Source: Flammula alnicola
Lineage: Eukaryota; Basidiomycota; Agaricomycetes; Agaricales; Strophariaceae
Direction: 5' to 3'
DNA length: 64,000 nt
Assembly: GCA_015499995.1 (NCBI GenBank)
Contig: JADNRV010000154.1
Span: forward strand, 1-64,000
In this document: positions 24,171-35,867 of the stretch, one piece after another
How positions within the stretch are numbered: the first letter of the stretch is position 1
How the letters are laid out: each line of letters opens with the position of its first letter
The notes under the pieces: generated by a model
The model's input: only the letters and a program-made list of their open reading frames with translations
Database searches by the model: none
What the model was told of the DNA's origin: nothing
Made by a program: the position numbers and the translations under genes

Positions 24171-24420
24171 GCTCCCGCTGTTGGTGCTGTGGCATACCTG
24201 TCACATGATGATTGTGGTTGCAGTGGGCCATGTGTGATGTTACTATCAGCATCATTTTACGTGCCTGCAGCATAGTGCATCATTTTACATGCCTGCAGCA
24301 TAGTGCATCTGCGAGGGATGCAGTGGGGGCATTGCATCCTGCTGGCTCAGTTTTGCATATCTTCAGCTGGTTGTTGCATGCTGGATGTGTTGTCATTATT
24401 GAAGCATACTGTTGAAATAG

Positions 24421-24560
24421 GAGGTCTTTACCCTCCTTCTCTTATTTCTGGTGGACTCTGGATGGACTCTGGCAGAGTGGTAGAGTCTATGTGGAGTCTA
24501 TATGCACTTTTTTTTAACTAACAGCCCAGCCAAATTTTATGCTGGACTCCATCAGAAGTC
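24421..24560. mobile_element. left-end fragment of KDZ-end element
   Basis: Starts GAGGTCTTTACCCTCC, followed by TGGTGGACTCTGGATGGACT and the same agccaaatttta block as the KDZ left end. It loses similarity after about 140 bp. Confidence 0.6.
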
Positions 24561-24806
24561 CAGATCATATAGGAGCCATGAAGGACAATATCACAGTGAT
24601 GAAGGAGATGGTGGAAGTAAAGAGGCTACTTTGAGACATACTTGCTTCTACATAGATGGTGTCTTGGACCAATACACCATAGATGACAAAGGAAGAGGCT
24701 GAAAATGTGGGTGTCTTCAAGGCTCAAAGAAGGGTAATGTTACAATCGTGCCTAGTCATGGACTATATGCACATATGCACATACTTTTTCTCTACTTACA
24801 CTTGGT

Positions 24807-26832
24807 GAGGTCTTTACACTGCCCCACCTGTTCCACGTGGACTCCATGGACTCCATGGACAATCCGCACACTTTTTACAATTTTTTTTCAGATTTGATTT
24901 TGGTGAAATCACCTGCCAAATTGCAATTTTCAGTCCACACAAAGTCCATGCAAAGTCCACACAGTGTCCATTTTGGGTGTGGACTCCATGAACTATCCAT
25001 GGACAATGCCGTGGATTTTTGTGGACTTGCCTTTATTATATTAATAATAATGCAAAAAAAAAAATGGCATTAGAGGGAATTGAACTGCAGAGCCCAAGAA
25101 TATGACTATTGTCGCGCTCTAGCCACCTGCACCAAGCAGGCATTTCTAAACAATGCAATTTAGCTGTATTTATACCAACTGACGTCGGCAAACCAGCAAT
25201 CGCTTACCGAACACGTGACGTGGCTGCAACGTTGCCACGTCACCACATTTCTTCCCTCCCACCACTATCCCTCTCTGCACAAACCACCTGCTGCTGCACA
25301 ACTATGACCATGACCGCAACCACAACCGCAACCACAACCACGACTGCAACCACGACCATGATAGCCACGACCACGACCACGATAGCGACAATGGCGGTCA
25401 CCACTGGTGTACCATGCAACAACAATGACAGCGCAGCTATGCAGAACCCAGCCAGCAGGATGGTGTGATGACGTGGCACGTGAGGAAAAACATGCCGCGG
25501 GGGTGTTGGATACGAAGAGGGGACCCAGGAAATGGGAGGCCCACAAGGTGCATTGTAAACGACACCCTGCAATGATGGCTAACCCCTCCATCCCCCCGCA
25601 GATGTGATGTGCCCACTGGGCACTGACACAACGCCCATGGCAGCGTGCCACGCGACCAACTGCCACAACCACACCCATCACGCATACGCCATGATGGGCA
25701 CACAACGGCAATGACAGCGAGAGCACATGTCGTGCTCCCGTGTCGTTCTGACATCTGGTGAGTGGTGAGAACAAGAACGACAGTGCAGCAATGGCGGCGA
25801 TGGTGCCACGTCAACCACACTGACACCAGTGGCCCTGCCACCTCCCTCTTCTTCGCGAGTGCTGACAACTGACAGCGCGACGTCAACGTCAACCCCACCT
25901 CACCACTGCCCCTCACCACAACCCCACGGCAGCCACGACGAGCTCTGGAACGCATGCCGACGAGCCATCGTGGCTTGTCATTGCTACCGCAGGCTGCCAG
26001 CAAGCCGGACGGCCCCCGTGAACACTGTAGGCGACCACCCACCACCACAACCGCCTTGCGACCGCCATGACAGGCATGCGATGGCGATGTCGTGATCACA
26101 ACGAGGACAACGCAATGACAGACGTGGCGAGGCGACAACTGATGCAACCACCAACACGACGACAATGCAACGACTGACGTGACAACCAATGACTGATGTG
26201 ACAACCGATGTGACCCCGACGTGACAATGAGGCAACCACGCTGTGACCACCAACACGGCGACAAGGCGATCACCGACTCGACATGACATGAAGACTGAAA
26301 CGACTGCCACGACAACTGATGCGACCATGCCACGACAACTGACGCCGCAACCGACCCAACCTGACATGACGGCCGACAGCGGCAGATGCGACAGTGCCAC
26401 GTCGCGTCCGCCGCTGTCGGCCACTACCTCAGTAGTATACTTGGTGTATTTTAATAGTTTTTAAAAAATATCATCCATTTATTAAATTGTAGTGTTTGAT
26501 TATAATGCCAAGTCCACAGAAGTCCATGGAGAGTCTGTGGACTTTGGTATTTCCATTTTAAGGTAACTCTAAGTTGCCTCTAAGTACAAAGTCCACAAAA
26601 AGTCCACAGAAGTCCACAAACATGATATTCACTGCTAATTTCATGCTTTGGACTGGGCATGGACTTTGTGTGGACTTTGTGTGGACTTTGTGTGGACTGT
26701 CCATGGACTTCCATGGACTAATTTTGTCAAAAATGAGAAAAATGTCATTAAGTTAAAAGTCCGCGGATTGTCCACGGAATTCCGTGGAGTCCGTGGAGTC
26801 CATGTGGACAGGTGGGGCACTGTAAAGTACAG
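24807..26832. mobile_element. 2,026-bp non-autonomous KDZ-type element
   Basis: Left terminus GAGGTCTTTACAC, right terminus GTGTAAAGTACAG-like. It is flanked by cacttggt (24799-24806) and cacttggc (26833-26840), an 8-bp TSD with one mismatch. Subterminal arrays are built of TGGACTCC, GTCCATGGA and AAAGTCCACA words. A tRNA-like module lies at 25076-25140. Next comes a segment sharing gttgccacgtcacc with the 5' region of the KDZ transposon (35754), then GC-rich degenerate ACGACC arrays to about 26420. Long overlapping open frames on both strands in 25240-26430 come from the repeat composition. It is probably a deletion derivative of a KDZ element related to 35177-41493. Confidence 0.82.
25076..25140 (-). 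other. tRNA-like module inside element
   Basis: On the minus strand TTGGTGCAGGTGGCT (box A-like, 25135-25121) is followed by AGTTCAATTCC (box B-like, 25087-25077). A possible tRNA fold is only partly preserved. Confidence 0.55.
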
Positions 26833-26840
26833 CACTTGGC

Positions 26841-27459
26841 TATGCACACTCCATCCACATCTCAGACTCCACCACTTATCTAGCATAGCCTTTCTCTACT
26901 GATTCTCCTTTATCTGTTTCACTTATATCTGCTCCACATCACCATTGATATGATAAGCCTCTTGCATGTTTCATACATCTCTAACACATTTTATATACAT
27001 GAGTAGACTAGCTTGTATTCTTTAGCTAGTTTTTGAGAATCCATTCTCTTGTCTTGACTCACTTGACTTTCTAAAGTGCTTGCAAGCACCTTGAGAACTT
27101 CGAACCTTAAGCTACATTTTTGAAACTATGACTTAGGTTATCCTTGTCTTCACAGGCTTAGAGGTCTTTACTCTTTCCTCCTTATTCCTGGTGGACTCAC
27201 ATAGAGGTCATGCTTCTTTGGCATCAACCTTAGTTCTATGCATACTTCTAAGCTTACTAGCTAGGCCCGCTGGACCATAGATAGTTACTTCTGTTGTACT
27301 AGGTTATGTGGTTTCCCGCATGTAACCCACTTAGTTGGCCAGCACGAGGTATGCTGCCTACTCTCATTTCCCTAGTGTAATAGATTGATGGATTGGGAAA
27401 TCACGAAATTTCACGGGTGGACCACGCCACGCCCTATCAGCAGATTGGAAACAACGAGT
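26841..27459. other. noncoding; small transposon-end fragment at 27161-27200
   Basis: No coding signal. At 27161 a 40-bp piece (GAGGTCTTTACTC, then ATTCCTGGTGGACTCA) is a remnant of a KDZ-type left end. The rest shows nothing. Confidence 0.45.
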
Positions 27460-28817
27460 TTCTGATCAGCCTTTTTGCTTGGTTCCAACTTCATAGAACT
27501 GCAAGGGTTAAACGGGGACCCTGTCGAGCCTACTCCCACTCGCAGGGGGCCTTGGCTTGAATCTGGCAATCAGAGCTCTGCGCTCTTTGCCAATATTTTT
27601 CATTCCTCCACTGATTCCTCCCGGAATGACCGTATTCCAGAGGAATGGACCGGAATCTGCAGGAATGGACCAGAATCTGCAGGAATGGACTCAATTCTGC
27701 AGGAATCCTGACCGGAATCCACAGGAATGACCAAAATTCTGGTTAGGACTTCAACTTGGTGGACTTAGACAGAACTCAGAGAAAAATATCACTCAAAGAT
27801 TTTGCATCTTTCAGGAATTAAACCCAGAGCCCCGGAAGAAATCCAGTAGCTAATATCCCAGACCATTTAACCATTAGACCAGAGAACTGTTGCTAACCTA
27901 TTCAAAACATCGGACTACATACCCTATCTATCTATAATATATTTGTAGATTGCGTAACCAATTCTGAGAGATTCAGGGTCAATGGGGTACCATCAGATTC
28001 AGAATTTTAAGGAGAGTACAAATATGTATATGTCATCTCACTCGGGTAACTGAAATCACCTTATTTGGTCTGTTTTGGGGACCATGGGAACTTTTTGCCA
28101 AATAAAGTAACTGTAGAGCATGCTTCCAGAATCACAAATATATCAAAAGCATGTGACTAAAGCATGTGACTAGCTGCTTTCGTCATTGAGAAAAACGCAA
28201 AAAAACTCGCCTAAAGCCGGCAGTTTTGAAAATTGCACTTGCTAAATATGAAATATCTTGATTAAAAATAGGTCCCACAGTTTCATTTTGATGTCATTTT
28301 ATGTAATAGTGTGATATTTTCACATTGTTGCTAAAAATAACTATATTTCCTTTTTTGGAAATAACCGGATTCCGGTGGCCATTCTGTTCTGGCCATTCCT
28401 GTTGGGTATTCCGGTTGCAGCTCATTCCGGTCTGCATTCCCCCGGAATGAAATTTCGCATTTTGGCTGGCCTCTCAGCCAAAATGACCCAAAAATTATTC
28501 CTCTGGAATGACCGGATTCCACAGGATTCCGGTAGGAATCAGTAGAGGACAATAAAGACCTCCTCTTTGCCCACATGTGCCATTTAATTATGAATTATGC
28601 TCCAATTAGCTCTTATTATGAGCAGTTCAGAATCGATGACCCTCGGGCCCTCGGTTGCGAGTGTGGGGTTTATCCTCAGACCTGCGATCATGTATTCAAG
28701 TGCAAGAAACAGCCTTGGACTCGCCGGAAGGCGAAACTCGTTTCAGAGCTGGTGACTTACTTGTTGGAGCACCCTACGGTGTTCTCCTTCTCCTGGCACC
28801 CTGCTGGAGTTGGATGA
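27460..28817 (+). pseudogene. LINE ORF2 C-terminal remnant, split by a transposon
   Basis: 27460-27590 encodes LGSNFIELQGLNGDPV through RRGPWLESG and SALFA, and 28571-28817 continues with the cysteine/histidine motif (CECGVYPQTCDHVFKC) and a terminal stop. The two halves are colinear with 4630-4238 (read on the minus strand) and join cleanly once the 972-bp element at 27591-28562 and one TSD copy are ignored. It is therefore a C-terminal LINE ORF2 relic that became a target for a later insertion. The 5' part of the LINE is absent. Confidence 0.82.
27591..28562. mobile_element. 972-bp non-autonomous element inserted in a LINE
   Basis: Exact 8-bp TSD, ctctttgc, at 27583-27590 and 28563-28570. 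Ends CAATATTTTTC and, read inward, GAGGTCTTTATTG. Near-identical over its length to the 957-bp element at 7482-8438, including the tRNA-like module (27813-27889, with one B-box change, ggaattaaacc). The insertion into LINE coding sequence gives a clean empty-site comparison with the other LINE copies. Noncoding. Confidence 0.92.
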
Positions 28818-28879
28818 GGGACTTTGGATGGGGGGCGATCCTGAGTTCGAGCAGGGCCATGGTCAAAGTGTCCTGCCAG

Positions 28880-29500
28880 GGCCCTAGGCACTTGCGGAAC
28901 TTCACCGCCGCAATACAGAAACTCGCTGTGGGTAGCAGGATGCTTTGACCGTGGCCCTGCTCAAACCCAGGATTGCCCCCCATCCAAAGTCCCTCATCTG
29001 ACTCCAGCTGGAGGCCAGTTGAAAGCAAACCGCACATTTGAGGATAAACCCCGCACATACACCCGAGAGCCAATGGGTCATCGATTTTGAACCGCTCATA
29101 ATATGAGCTGATTAGCACATGATTCGTAATAGTACAGCACATGCAGGTGAACAACTGAGAGTTGCGACCACCAGATTCAAGCCATGGCCCACCGCAAATG
29201 GGGGTCGGATGGAGAGGATTATCCTTTAGATCCTCGAGCTCCAAGAAATTAGAACCAAGTAAATGGGGCTGCTCATCGACTGATGTCTTCCAGCCAGCCC
29301 TAGCGACTTGGTCAGCCTTGGCTTTAAGCCAGGTGACTGATAGAGGAGTATCTGGGGTGGTATGCACCCCAGGAAACCCTAGGATGAGGTCATGAGCCTC
29401 TTGATAAATGCCCCACTCTATATCAGAGGGAGGCTCTGCAAAAACAACTTTATGGTTGCCGCCCTCACGGAACCATTGCTCAAGTGTCTGACAGATGATC
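28880..29500 (-). pseudogene. LINE ORF2 C-terminal fragment, inverted
   Basis: The minus strand encodes, from 29500 down, CQTLEQWFREGGNHKVVFAE (end of RNase H), LLGSNFLELEDLKDN, GGPWLESGG and a degraded cysteine motif (CMCGVYPQMC), followed by noncoding 3' sequence to about 28930. It lies tail to tail with the plus-strand fragment ending near 28880: gatgagggactttggatgg occurs in both orientations, forming an inverted repeat around 28830-29010. Confidence 0.75.
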
Positions 29501-29504
29501 AGGG

Positions 29505-29909
29505 CATATGTCTGTAGACCCTTCCCCACACTGTCATCAGGGCTCTTCTCTGATAGTGTGTCGAACACTTGAACGATGGTTCCAGGGTAGTGGCAACCGT
29601 AAAATCATTTTTGCAGAGTCTCCCTCCGATATGGAGTGGGACATTCATCAAGAGGCTTATGACCTCGTTCTGGGTCATCTGGGCATGCACGTCACCCCGG
29701 ATACCCCTTTATCTACTGCTTGGCTCAAGGCACAGGCTGATCAGGTAGCGCGGAAGGCTTGGTCAACAGAGGTCAACAAGGTCTCCCATATGTTAGGCTC
29801 CAACTTTTTGGAGCTCGAGGATCTAAAGAGTAATCCTCTCTGGCCCACCCCCGTTCGTGGAGGTCCGTGGCTAGAAGTCAGCAGCCACAACTCTCAGTTG
29901 TTTGCCCAC
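29505..29909 (+). pseudogene. LINE ORF2 fragment cut by a Gypsy LTR
   Basis: Plus-strand codons from 29508 give SVDPSPHCHQGSSLIVCRTL, WFQGSGNRKIIFAESPSDME and on to HNSQLFAH at 29908, in a single open frame matching the RNase H to pre-zinc-motif part of the LINE. The frame stops being LINE-like exactly at 29910, where the Gypsy LTR (TGTCAACG) begins. The Gypsy element therefore inserted into this LINE copy, or deletion joined the two. Confidence 0.8.
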
Positions 29910-30577
29910 TGTCAACGTGAAAAGATGTTCACTTGGGTTTCACCGGAATGTACTTTATTCGGGCTATTCCAATTTATTCTAGAAACTAGTTCCAAATGCA
30001 AATATCTCAACTTAAGTAGTAAATGAGATAAATTAAATTTGACTTGGAGCTTAAGAGGATAGCCTGGTTGACAGTAAGTTCTTTGTAGTCAAACAAAGAG
30101 TTGTAAGATAAAAGACGTAAGATGTAAGAAGTTAACGAAGGAACTTCTTATTAGATAAGCAGAGAGACATTGAGCATAGTAAAATAAGAAGTAAATGATG
30201 GAACTTCTTAATAGACAGAGAGATATAGAGCATAGATGTAAGAAGTAAATATGAAGAGACTTCTTAATAGACAGAGAGACGTAGAGCATAAAGACGTAAG
30301 AAGTAATATGAAGGAACTTCTTAATAGACAGACAGTTGTGTACGGTTACAGGCATCTGAACACTGAGTGACTGCCTGGATACAGACATCGGAGCACTGAG
30401 CGACTGCATGGTTACAGTCATCTGAGCACTGAGTGATTGCGCAGATGTCTCTCTGTACACATAGTATTGTTTAGGTAAGTATCCTGTCATGTGATTACAA
30501 TAATATTATTATTTTTGCTAAGTGAAGGTAAGCAGTTTGATTCAGAGTTTCACTCCAAACAAAGTTAGCACCTGACA
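29910..30577 (-). repeat. Gypsy LTR (downstream copy)
   Basis: Starts TGTCAACG (plus-strand view), matching TGTCAGCATG at 52850. I place the other edge at 30577 because of the inverted terminal match TGTCA/TGACA; no second complete LTR exists to confirm it. It contains four related units with a TAAGAAGT...ACTTCTTA inverted repeat (about 30125-30325) and three degenerate cACTGAGtGACTGC units (30355-30440). Confidence 0.7.
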
Positions 30578-30832
30578 TCCGCAGGGAACAGATTTCAACT
30601 GTCCTCAATTGCCAGAATCAAAGTTTCTGTTCATCTTCACTGATGTAAAAATAATTGATGAGAAATATATATATATTTATACAAGATAAAATTTGTCTGT
30701 GTCCTGAGGAGTTACATGAGAATGCGAATATTTACTTGTTTTCTCCTTCCGCCAACTCAGCTATCATATACAAATATAAAAGAAGGAGCGTGATGAATAA
30801 ATAAAAATATACAGAATAAAAAGGTTTGGTCG

Positions 30833-31545
30833 ATGTCGAGATGCCAGCGTTATCTACGGCCGGTACTGCTGGTTCTAAAAAGATCTGAACTTCTTCTTCC
30901 ACATGGTCTTGAACAAGTAGAGTTTCTTCACCACATTTTGCTGTACTCGGGCGATGTTCATCTGGTGTTGGAAGTTGTGAAGGAGGGCGTTGGGGATAAG
31001 AAGGATGATAGGAGGCATGTTGATGCTTCCTTCTGTGTGAATAGTGTTGTCGATGTTGAATGTGACGGCCTCGATGTAACTTTCTTGTTCTCCATATAGC
31101 CAGATGTGAGTGGGGTGGTAGCAGTATTGTCAGCTCGGAGGACGATCCTCATTTTCTAAGAAAATGATCGGAGTTCCGACTTGTAGATCCATCATATGCG
31201 AAGGTGTTTGGCATCAAGAATAAACTGCCATATCGTAGAATGAAAGGCATGAGCAAAGGTGATGATGATTATGGCCTTGGACAGAATGAAGAGTGGTGTG
31301 GGTCTAATTCGGTTCTTTTTGTAGACATCATCCGGCTTCTTCCAATGTAGCCCAGGAATGTAGCGACAATAGTTGGAGGGGAGCATATGGTCAGGCTGGC
31401 CAGTCAATGGCAAAGATGCAGCATAGGGGCATCCTTCGTCTGTTGGAGGCTCCATAGTAGTGTTGTTAGGTGGCAACACCGAGTGTAGTTCATTAGCGAT
31501 TTGAGTGGTGAAGTCCTCTAGTTTGTCCTGTGATCTATTGGGCAA
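30833..31545 (-). pseudogene. Gypsy 3' ORF remnant, unidentified
   Basis: Between integrase and the downstream LTR the minus strand has open segments at 31545-31192 (LEDFTTQIANELHSVLPP, IPGLHWKKPDDVYKKN) and 31152-30958 (TSGYMENKKVTSRPSHSTST). They are in line with an extra coding region after the integrase. I recognise no domain. Confidence 0.4.
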
Positions 31546-31926
31546 AGCGTGAATAATGGTGGCAGGAGTTTTCGTTCAAGAGATTACAACCTTGGGCATT
31601 CCAGCAAGGTGCGCCATGGGTGGGTAAGAAAGAGAGGCATTCATCAAGAGGATTCTAATGATGGCGGTGGCTTGTCAATGTCAGTCGCGACGACTGAAGG
31701 GTAATTGAATAAGTTGTCATTGTGGGAGGCAGGGATGGAATGGTCAAGCGAGAATCGGCTATTCAGTATGTAGTAAGAGTCTAATGGAAGGGTTTCTTGG
31801 GTGCGTAGTATGAATGAGGAGTGACTGGACATTTTGTTATAGAGAGAAAAGATGTATGGATTTTTTACATGCTTTGTCAATCTTTTAGTTGCAGTTATTT
31901 TCCTCTGACTGTTCTTTCTTGGAACA

Positions 31927-33244
31927 CTAATCTGAGTGATCAAGATTATCTGAGCCCGATTCTGTTCCTGAGTCTTCCTGTAGATTCTCACGCATAAATG
32001 CATGCTTTTGCATAATGTAAGGTAGTAGGCAAAAAGCACCATAGGTGTTTCTTAGTGGTGTTCCATCGAGTTCTTGTAGTTTATAATTCCCTCCTTTGGT
32101 GGTTTGGTATACCTCGTAAGGTCCCAAATATCATGGTTTATGCTTCCTATCATGTGACATTTCAATAGCCATATTCCGAACCAGTATTAATTCTCCTGGC
32201 TGGTATGTATTTCTTACCAGACGCTTTCTAATCACTTCTCAAATTGTTCTTTAGATGCAAATTGTGCTTTCTTTAGTGTTGCCACAGCTCGTGCAATATC
32301 TTCGGGATGTTTGGCAATCTGTCGTGATTGAAGAGCCAAGAGATCTGATGTTGAGATCCCTGCTTTAAATTCTTCGACTAAAAAGGTAGCTTCTGCAAGA
32401 TCTAACAGTAAGATCAGTTCTGTGGCATGAAGAAGTTGGAATGGGGAAAATCTGGTTACTCGGCTTATAGTGACACGGTCGGTGAAAACTACTTCCGCTA
32501 TGTGATCAGGCCATTTGCATAGGTCTCCTTGGCAAGCTTTAATAATAGCTTCTCTAAGAATAAAGTGGCCGCATTCTACTACTCTGTTTGCATGATGATT
32601 ATAGGGTGTTATGCATATTTGAGGGATGTTCATGCACTTGAGAAGTTTATTGAATGCTTGTTTGACTTCTGGTCCATTGTCAGTTACAACTTTGAGTGGA
32701 GCTCCATATCGGCAGTAAATAAAGTTCCAGAAGAAGTTAGCCAAATTTTTAGCATTGGCAATCCGAAGTGGTTGTGCCTCACAGGTTCCTGAAAGATCAT
32801 CTTTGGCGGCGACAATATATCTGTAATTGTCAATCTTTGGCATGTGCATGATGTCAATATAGACTTTAAAGAATAATCTAGTGGGTGCTGAAATAGTTAA
32901 TGGCACTTCCAGTCTCTTTAGACTTCATACTTGGCATTTATGACAGGAATGGACATGATGGTGAACATCTGCTCTTATGTGAGGCCAATAGAAATGGTTA
33001 CGAATACTTCATAGACAGTCTGAATACCTCATGTCCAAGGTTTTATGGGCATGCATTAGAATGATTGCTTTTGTTTTCCATCAAATATGACTAAGAGAGG
33101 TGATCGGCTTCCATTTCTCTTATATAACTTTGTGTCTTTGATGAAAAACTCCATGGCTTTGGAAAGGAATCGATGTTTGGCTTGTACATTGTTGATTATA
33201 GGTGATTCTAAGGTTGATAAAAATTGGCTAATATCTCGGAGCAA
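31927..33244 (-). pseudogene. Gypsy integrase (zinc finger, DDE core, C-terminal domain)
   Basis: It inserts retroelement cDNA into the genome. Starting from 33244, an HH-CC zinc-finger region is readable across a frame shift (FYWPHIRADVHHHVHSC, then HKCQ) near 33010-32930. The core at 32906-32232 has the catalytic triad in context: YIDIMHMPK, then VVTDNGPEV, then RVVECGHF. After it a C-terminal part (LGPYEVYQTTKGGNYKLQEL) continues to 31927. Two in-frame TGA codons (32925-32927 and 32131-32133) fall where related elements usually carry Arg. The normal product would be part of a Pol polyprotein with the RT upstream. Confidence 0.85.
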
Positions 33245-33424
33245 TTTATCTTGAGTTGCTCGAGCAGAATAATTACAGGGAGGTTGGGATTAAATGTGTT
33301 AGGGAGAGGATTTTGGGATGTAAGGTGTGTTGGAAATGGAGGAAAGTTTCATAAGGAAGCAGGGTTAATAAGGCGATGTCATCTAGCCAAGAATCGTCAT
33401 CATCTTCAGCAATTTCTCCTTGAG

Positions 33425-34963
33425 CTAGAGGTCTTGTGAAAGAGCATCAGGTCCTTTATATTTCTCTGCAGGGACATGTATGAGTTTAAAATCAAACATT
33501 AGGATCCCTTGAATCCATCGATTTATAGCTGCATTTGGTTGCAAGTCTGGTTCATTCAGCATTCCTTTGATATATTGTGCATCAACTTCAATATGAAGGT
33601 TGGTTATCCCAATAATGTACAATCGCCATTTTCTTAGAGCTTTATATAATCCAAATAATTCTAGCTTGGGCTGTGAATATCTGGACTCTCTTTCACTCAT
33701 GGGGATTGATCCATATCGTGCTGGTCGACGGCGTCCTTCATTATCTATTTGGGACAGTATCATGCCAGCAGCTTCATTGCTTGAATCAACTGAAAGGATT
33801 ACAGGATTGTCAGAAGTATAATCAATAGGATGAAGAGCGGGAGCAGATGTTATCAATTCCTTGATTCTTGAAAATGCAGCCTGGCGGCGTTCATCCCATA
33901 TAAATTCTTTCCCAATATGGTATAATTCAGTAAGGGGTCGGACAATTTGGGAATAATTTGGAATCCAGATTCGCACAGTTCCACATAGGCCGAGAAATTG
34001 CCGAACTTCTTTGGGTGTTGATAGGGGTGGCCAGCTGAGTATTTTGGATACTTTCTCAGTATCTGGTGCTCTTCCATCTGCATTGCACTGTTGACCGATA
34101 ATAAGAACTTCAGGTAAACAAATCTGGGCTTTGTTGGAAGCAAATGTAGCTCCTGCACAACTGACATGGTGCATAACTCGATGTACATCTTGAGCATGTT
34201 CCCAAATAAAGCGACGAATTCCAGGGTTCTCTTTCAAAACTTCTGGTTGTCCATCAGAATCCAGGTACATTGTTTTCGGTCCTTTTATTGGAAGATCATC
34301 AATGAATATATTGGCTACATGTGGCATTTCATCTTGAAGTACCATGACCATGCATTTCTGAAATTCGGCGGGCGAGTTGGTAAATCCGGTGGGTAAGGAG
34401 GTTATCTGAAGCAGTCCTAATGGGGTCATGAATGCAGTAAGCTCTCTGCTTCTAGGGTGAATCTTTCTAGCGTCGAAACCCCAAAATAAATCAAATACTG
34501 TATAGCATTGGTGTCCTGCGAATCCTTCAACAAAATCATCAACTATAGGAAGCATTCCTGCATCTCGAATAGTAATTTTGTTTAGTGGTTGAAGATCATG
34601 AACAATCCGAAGTTTTCCATTCTTCTTTAGTACCACAAACCATCGTGATCGGTATGAAGATTGGCTTTGTTCATATACTCCAGCTCCTATTTTGAGCTTG
34701 AATACTTCCATTACTTTGGGCATAATTCCTGGTGGTATGGGGATATTTTTGTATTCCCAAGGGGTATGGTTGACAGTTGGGATGACATAAGGTGAGAAGT
34801 AAGATTCTTTTAAAGTACCGCATTCAGCATCTTCAAAAGCAATTCCAGCTTCATTAAGTACCATGATATTCTGGAATAGTTTCTCTTCTTCAGGCCACAG
34901 GAATCCTTTTGAGTTTACTTTTAATTCCTTCATTCTTTCATAAGTGATTTTTGTTGTGGGCAC
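33425..34963 (-). pseudogene. Gypsy reverse transcriptase-RNase H (long intact frame)
   Basis: This is a 512-codon open frame without an ATG at its 5' end; it is an internal part of pol. The RT fingers and palm carry SRWFVVLKKNGKLRIVHDL, FDLFWGFDARKIHP and the catalytic FIDD motif (FIDDLPIKGPK). The connection region reads VRQFLGLCGTVRIWIPNY. The RNase H part has Asp (LSVDSSNEAAG), Glu (QPKLELFGLY) and Asp (HIEVDAQYIKG). It ends KGPDALS, typical of the RNase H to integrase junction. A 1-nt shift near 34970 separates it from the pre-RT segment (HIDKKIHPVSTS, DPLLTLPPLPFHP). RT is the best preserved part of the element. Confidence 0.9.
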
Positions 34964-35597
34964 AAAATTGGGGGATGAAATGGTAGAGGTGGTAGAGTTA
35001 AGAGGGGATCTTCTGGAATTTGGCGAGTGACATGACAGTCAGGAGAAATGAAGTTGATACAGGGTGGATCTTTTTATCAATGTGCTTATATGCGGTGAAT
35101 GATAAGGCACTGTCTTCCCCAGATTTATCAGGGAAGAGGCAAAGGATATATATATCATCATTTTCTAGATGGAAATGAGGTCTTTACCCTTCCCCCCAGA
35201 TTCCTGGTGGACTCCGGATGGACTCCGGCGGAGTGGAACAGTCTATATGGAGTCCAGGTGGACTATTTTTTGGCTGAGACCCCAGCCAAATTTTATTCCG
35301 GACTCCTGGTGGAGTCCAGATGGAGTCCGGACAAACTCCGGAGACTCCATGTGGAGTCCCTGGAGTCCACTGGTTTTATATTACCACAGAAGTCACAGGA
35401 GTCCAGATGGAGTCCACCCGGAGTCCACCCGGAGTCCGCTTTCCCAATTTTATTAGCTAGAATCAATATAATATAATTGATTTCAAACCAATTCCGATTG
35501 GTCCAGCCGGAGTCCAGGTGGAGTCCAGTCATGTTTATTTTTATTTTTATTCTTTTAATTTATTATTAATATAGCTAATTAAAAAAAAGTGCAACAA

Positions 35598-35665
35598 GCG
35601 AGAATTGAACGCAGGACTATAAGCAATATGTAGTTTGACGCGTTTGACCAGTACACCACGACAGC
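35598..35665 (-). other. tRNA-like module in the KDZ transposon
   Basis: Minus strand: TGGTGTACTGGTC (box A-like, 35658-35646), then CGTTCAATTCTC (box B-like, 35611-35600). It lies about 430 bp from the left terminus and points towards it. The spacing of the boxes (about 35 nt) is tRNA-like. Confidence 0.6.
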
Positions 35666-35867
35666 TTGGGAGTTGGACACCCATCAACTCATGATGTACC
35701 CGCGTCGCTCGGCACGCTCGGCACGCCCGCAACCGCAGCAAATCGTGTCAAATGGTTGCCACGTCACCCGTTCTTTCTTCCCTCCCACCACCACCCACCC
35801 TCCCCACTGTCTGCCATCGTCCGCTATCCGCCGCCGTCCACCGTCCGCCATCATCGACCACGTCACG

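Noticed and set aside
25240..26430. Long overlapping ORFs on both strands (up to 298 codons)
   Set aside because: They lie in GC-rich ACGACC-type arrays inside a TSD-flanked non-autonomous element; open frames on both strands come from repeat composition and show no domain.
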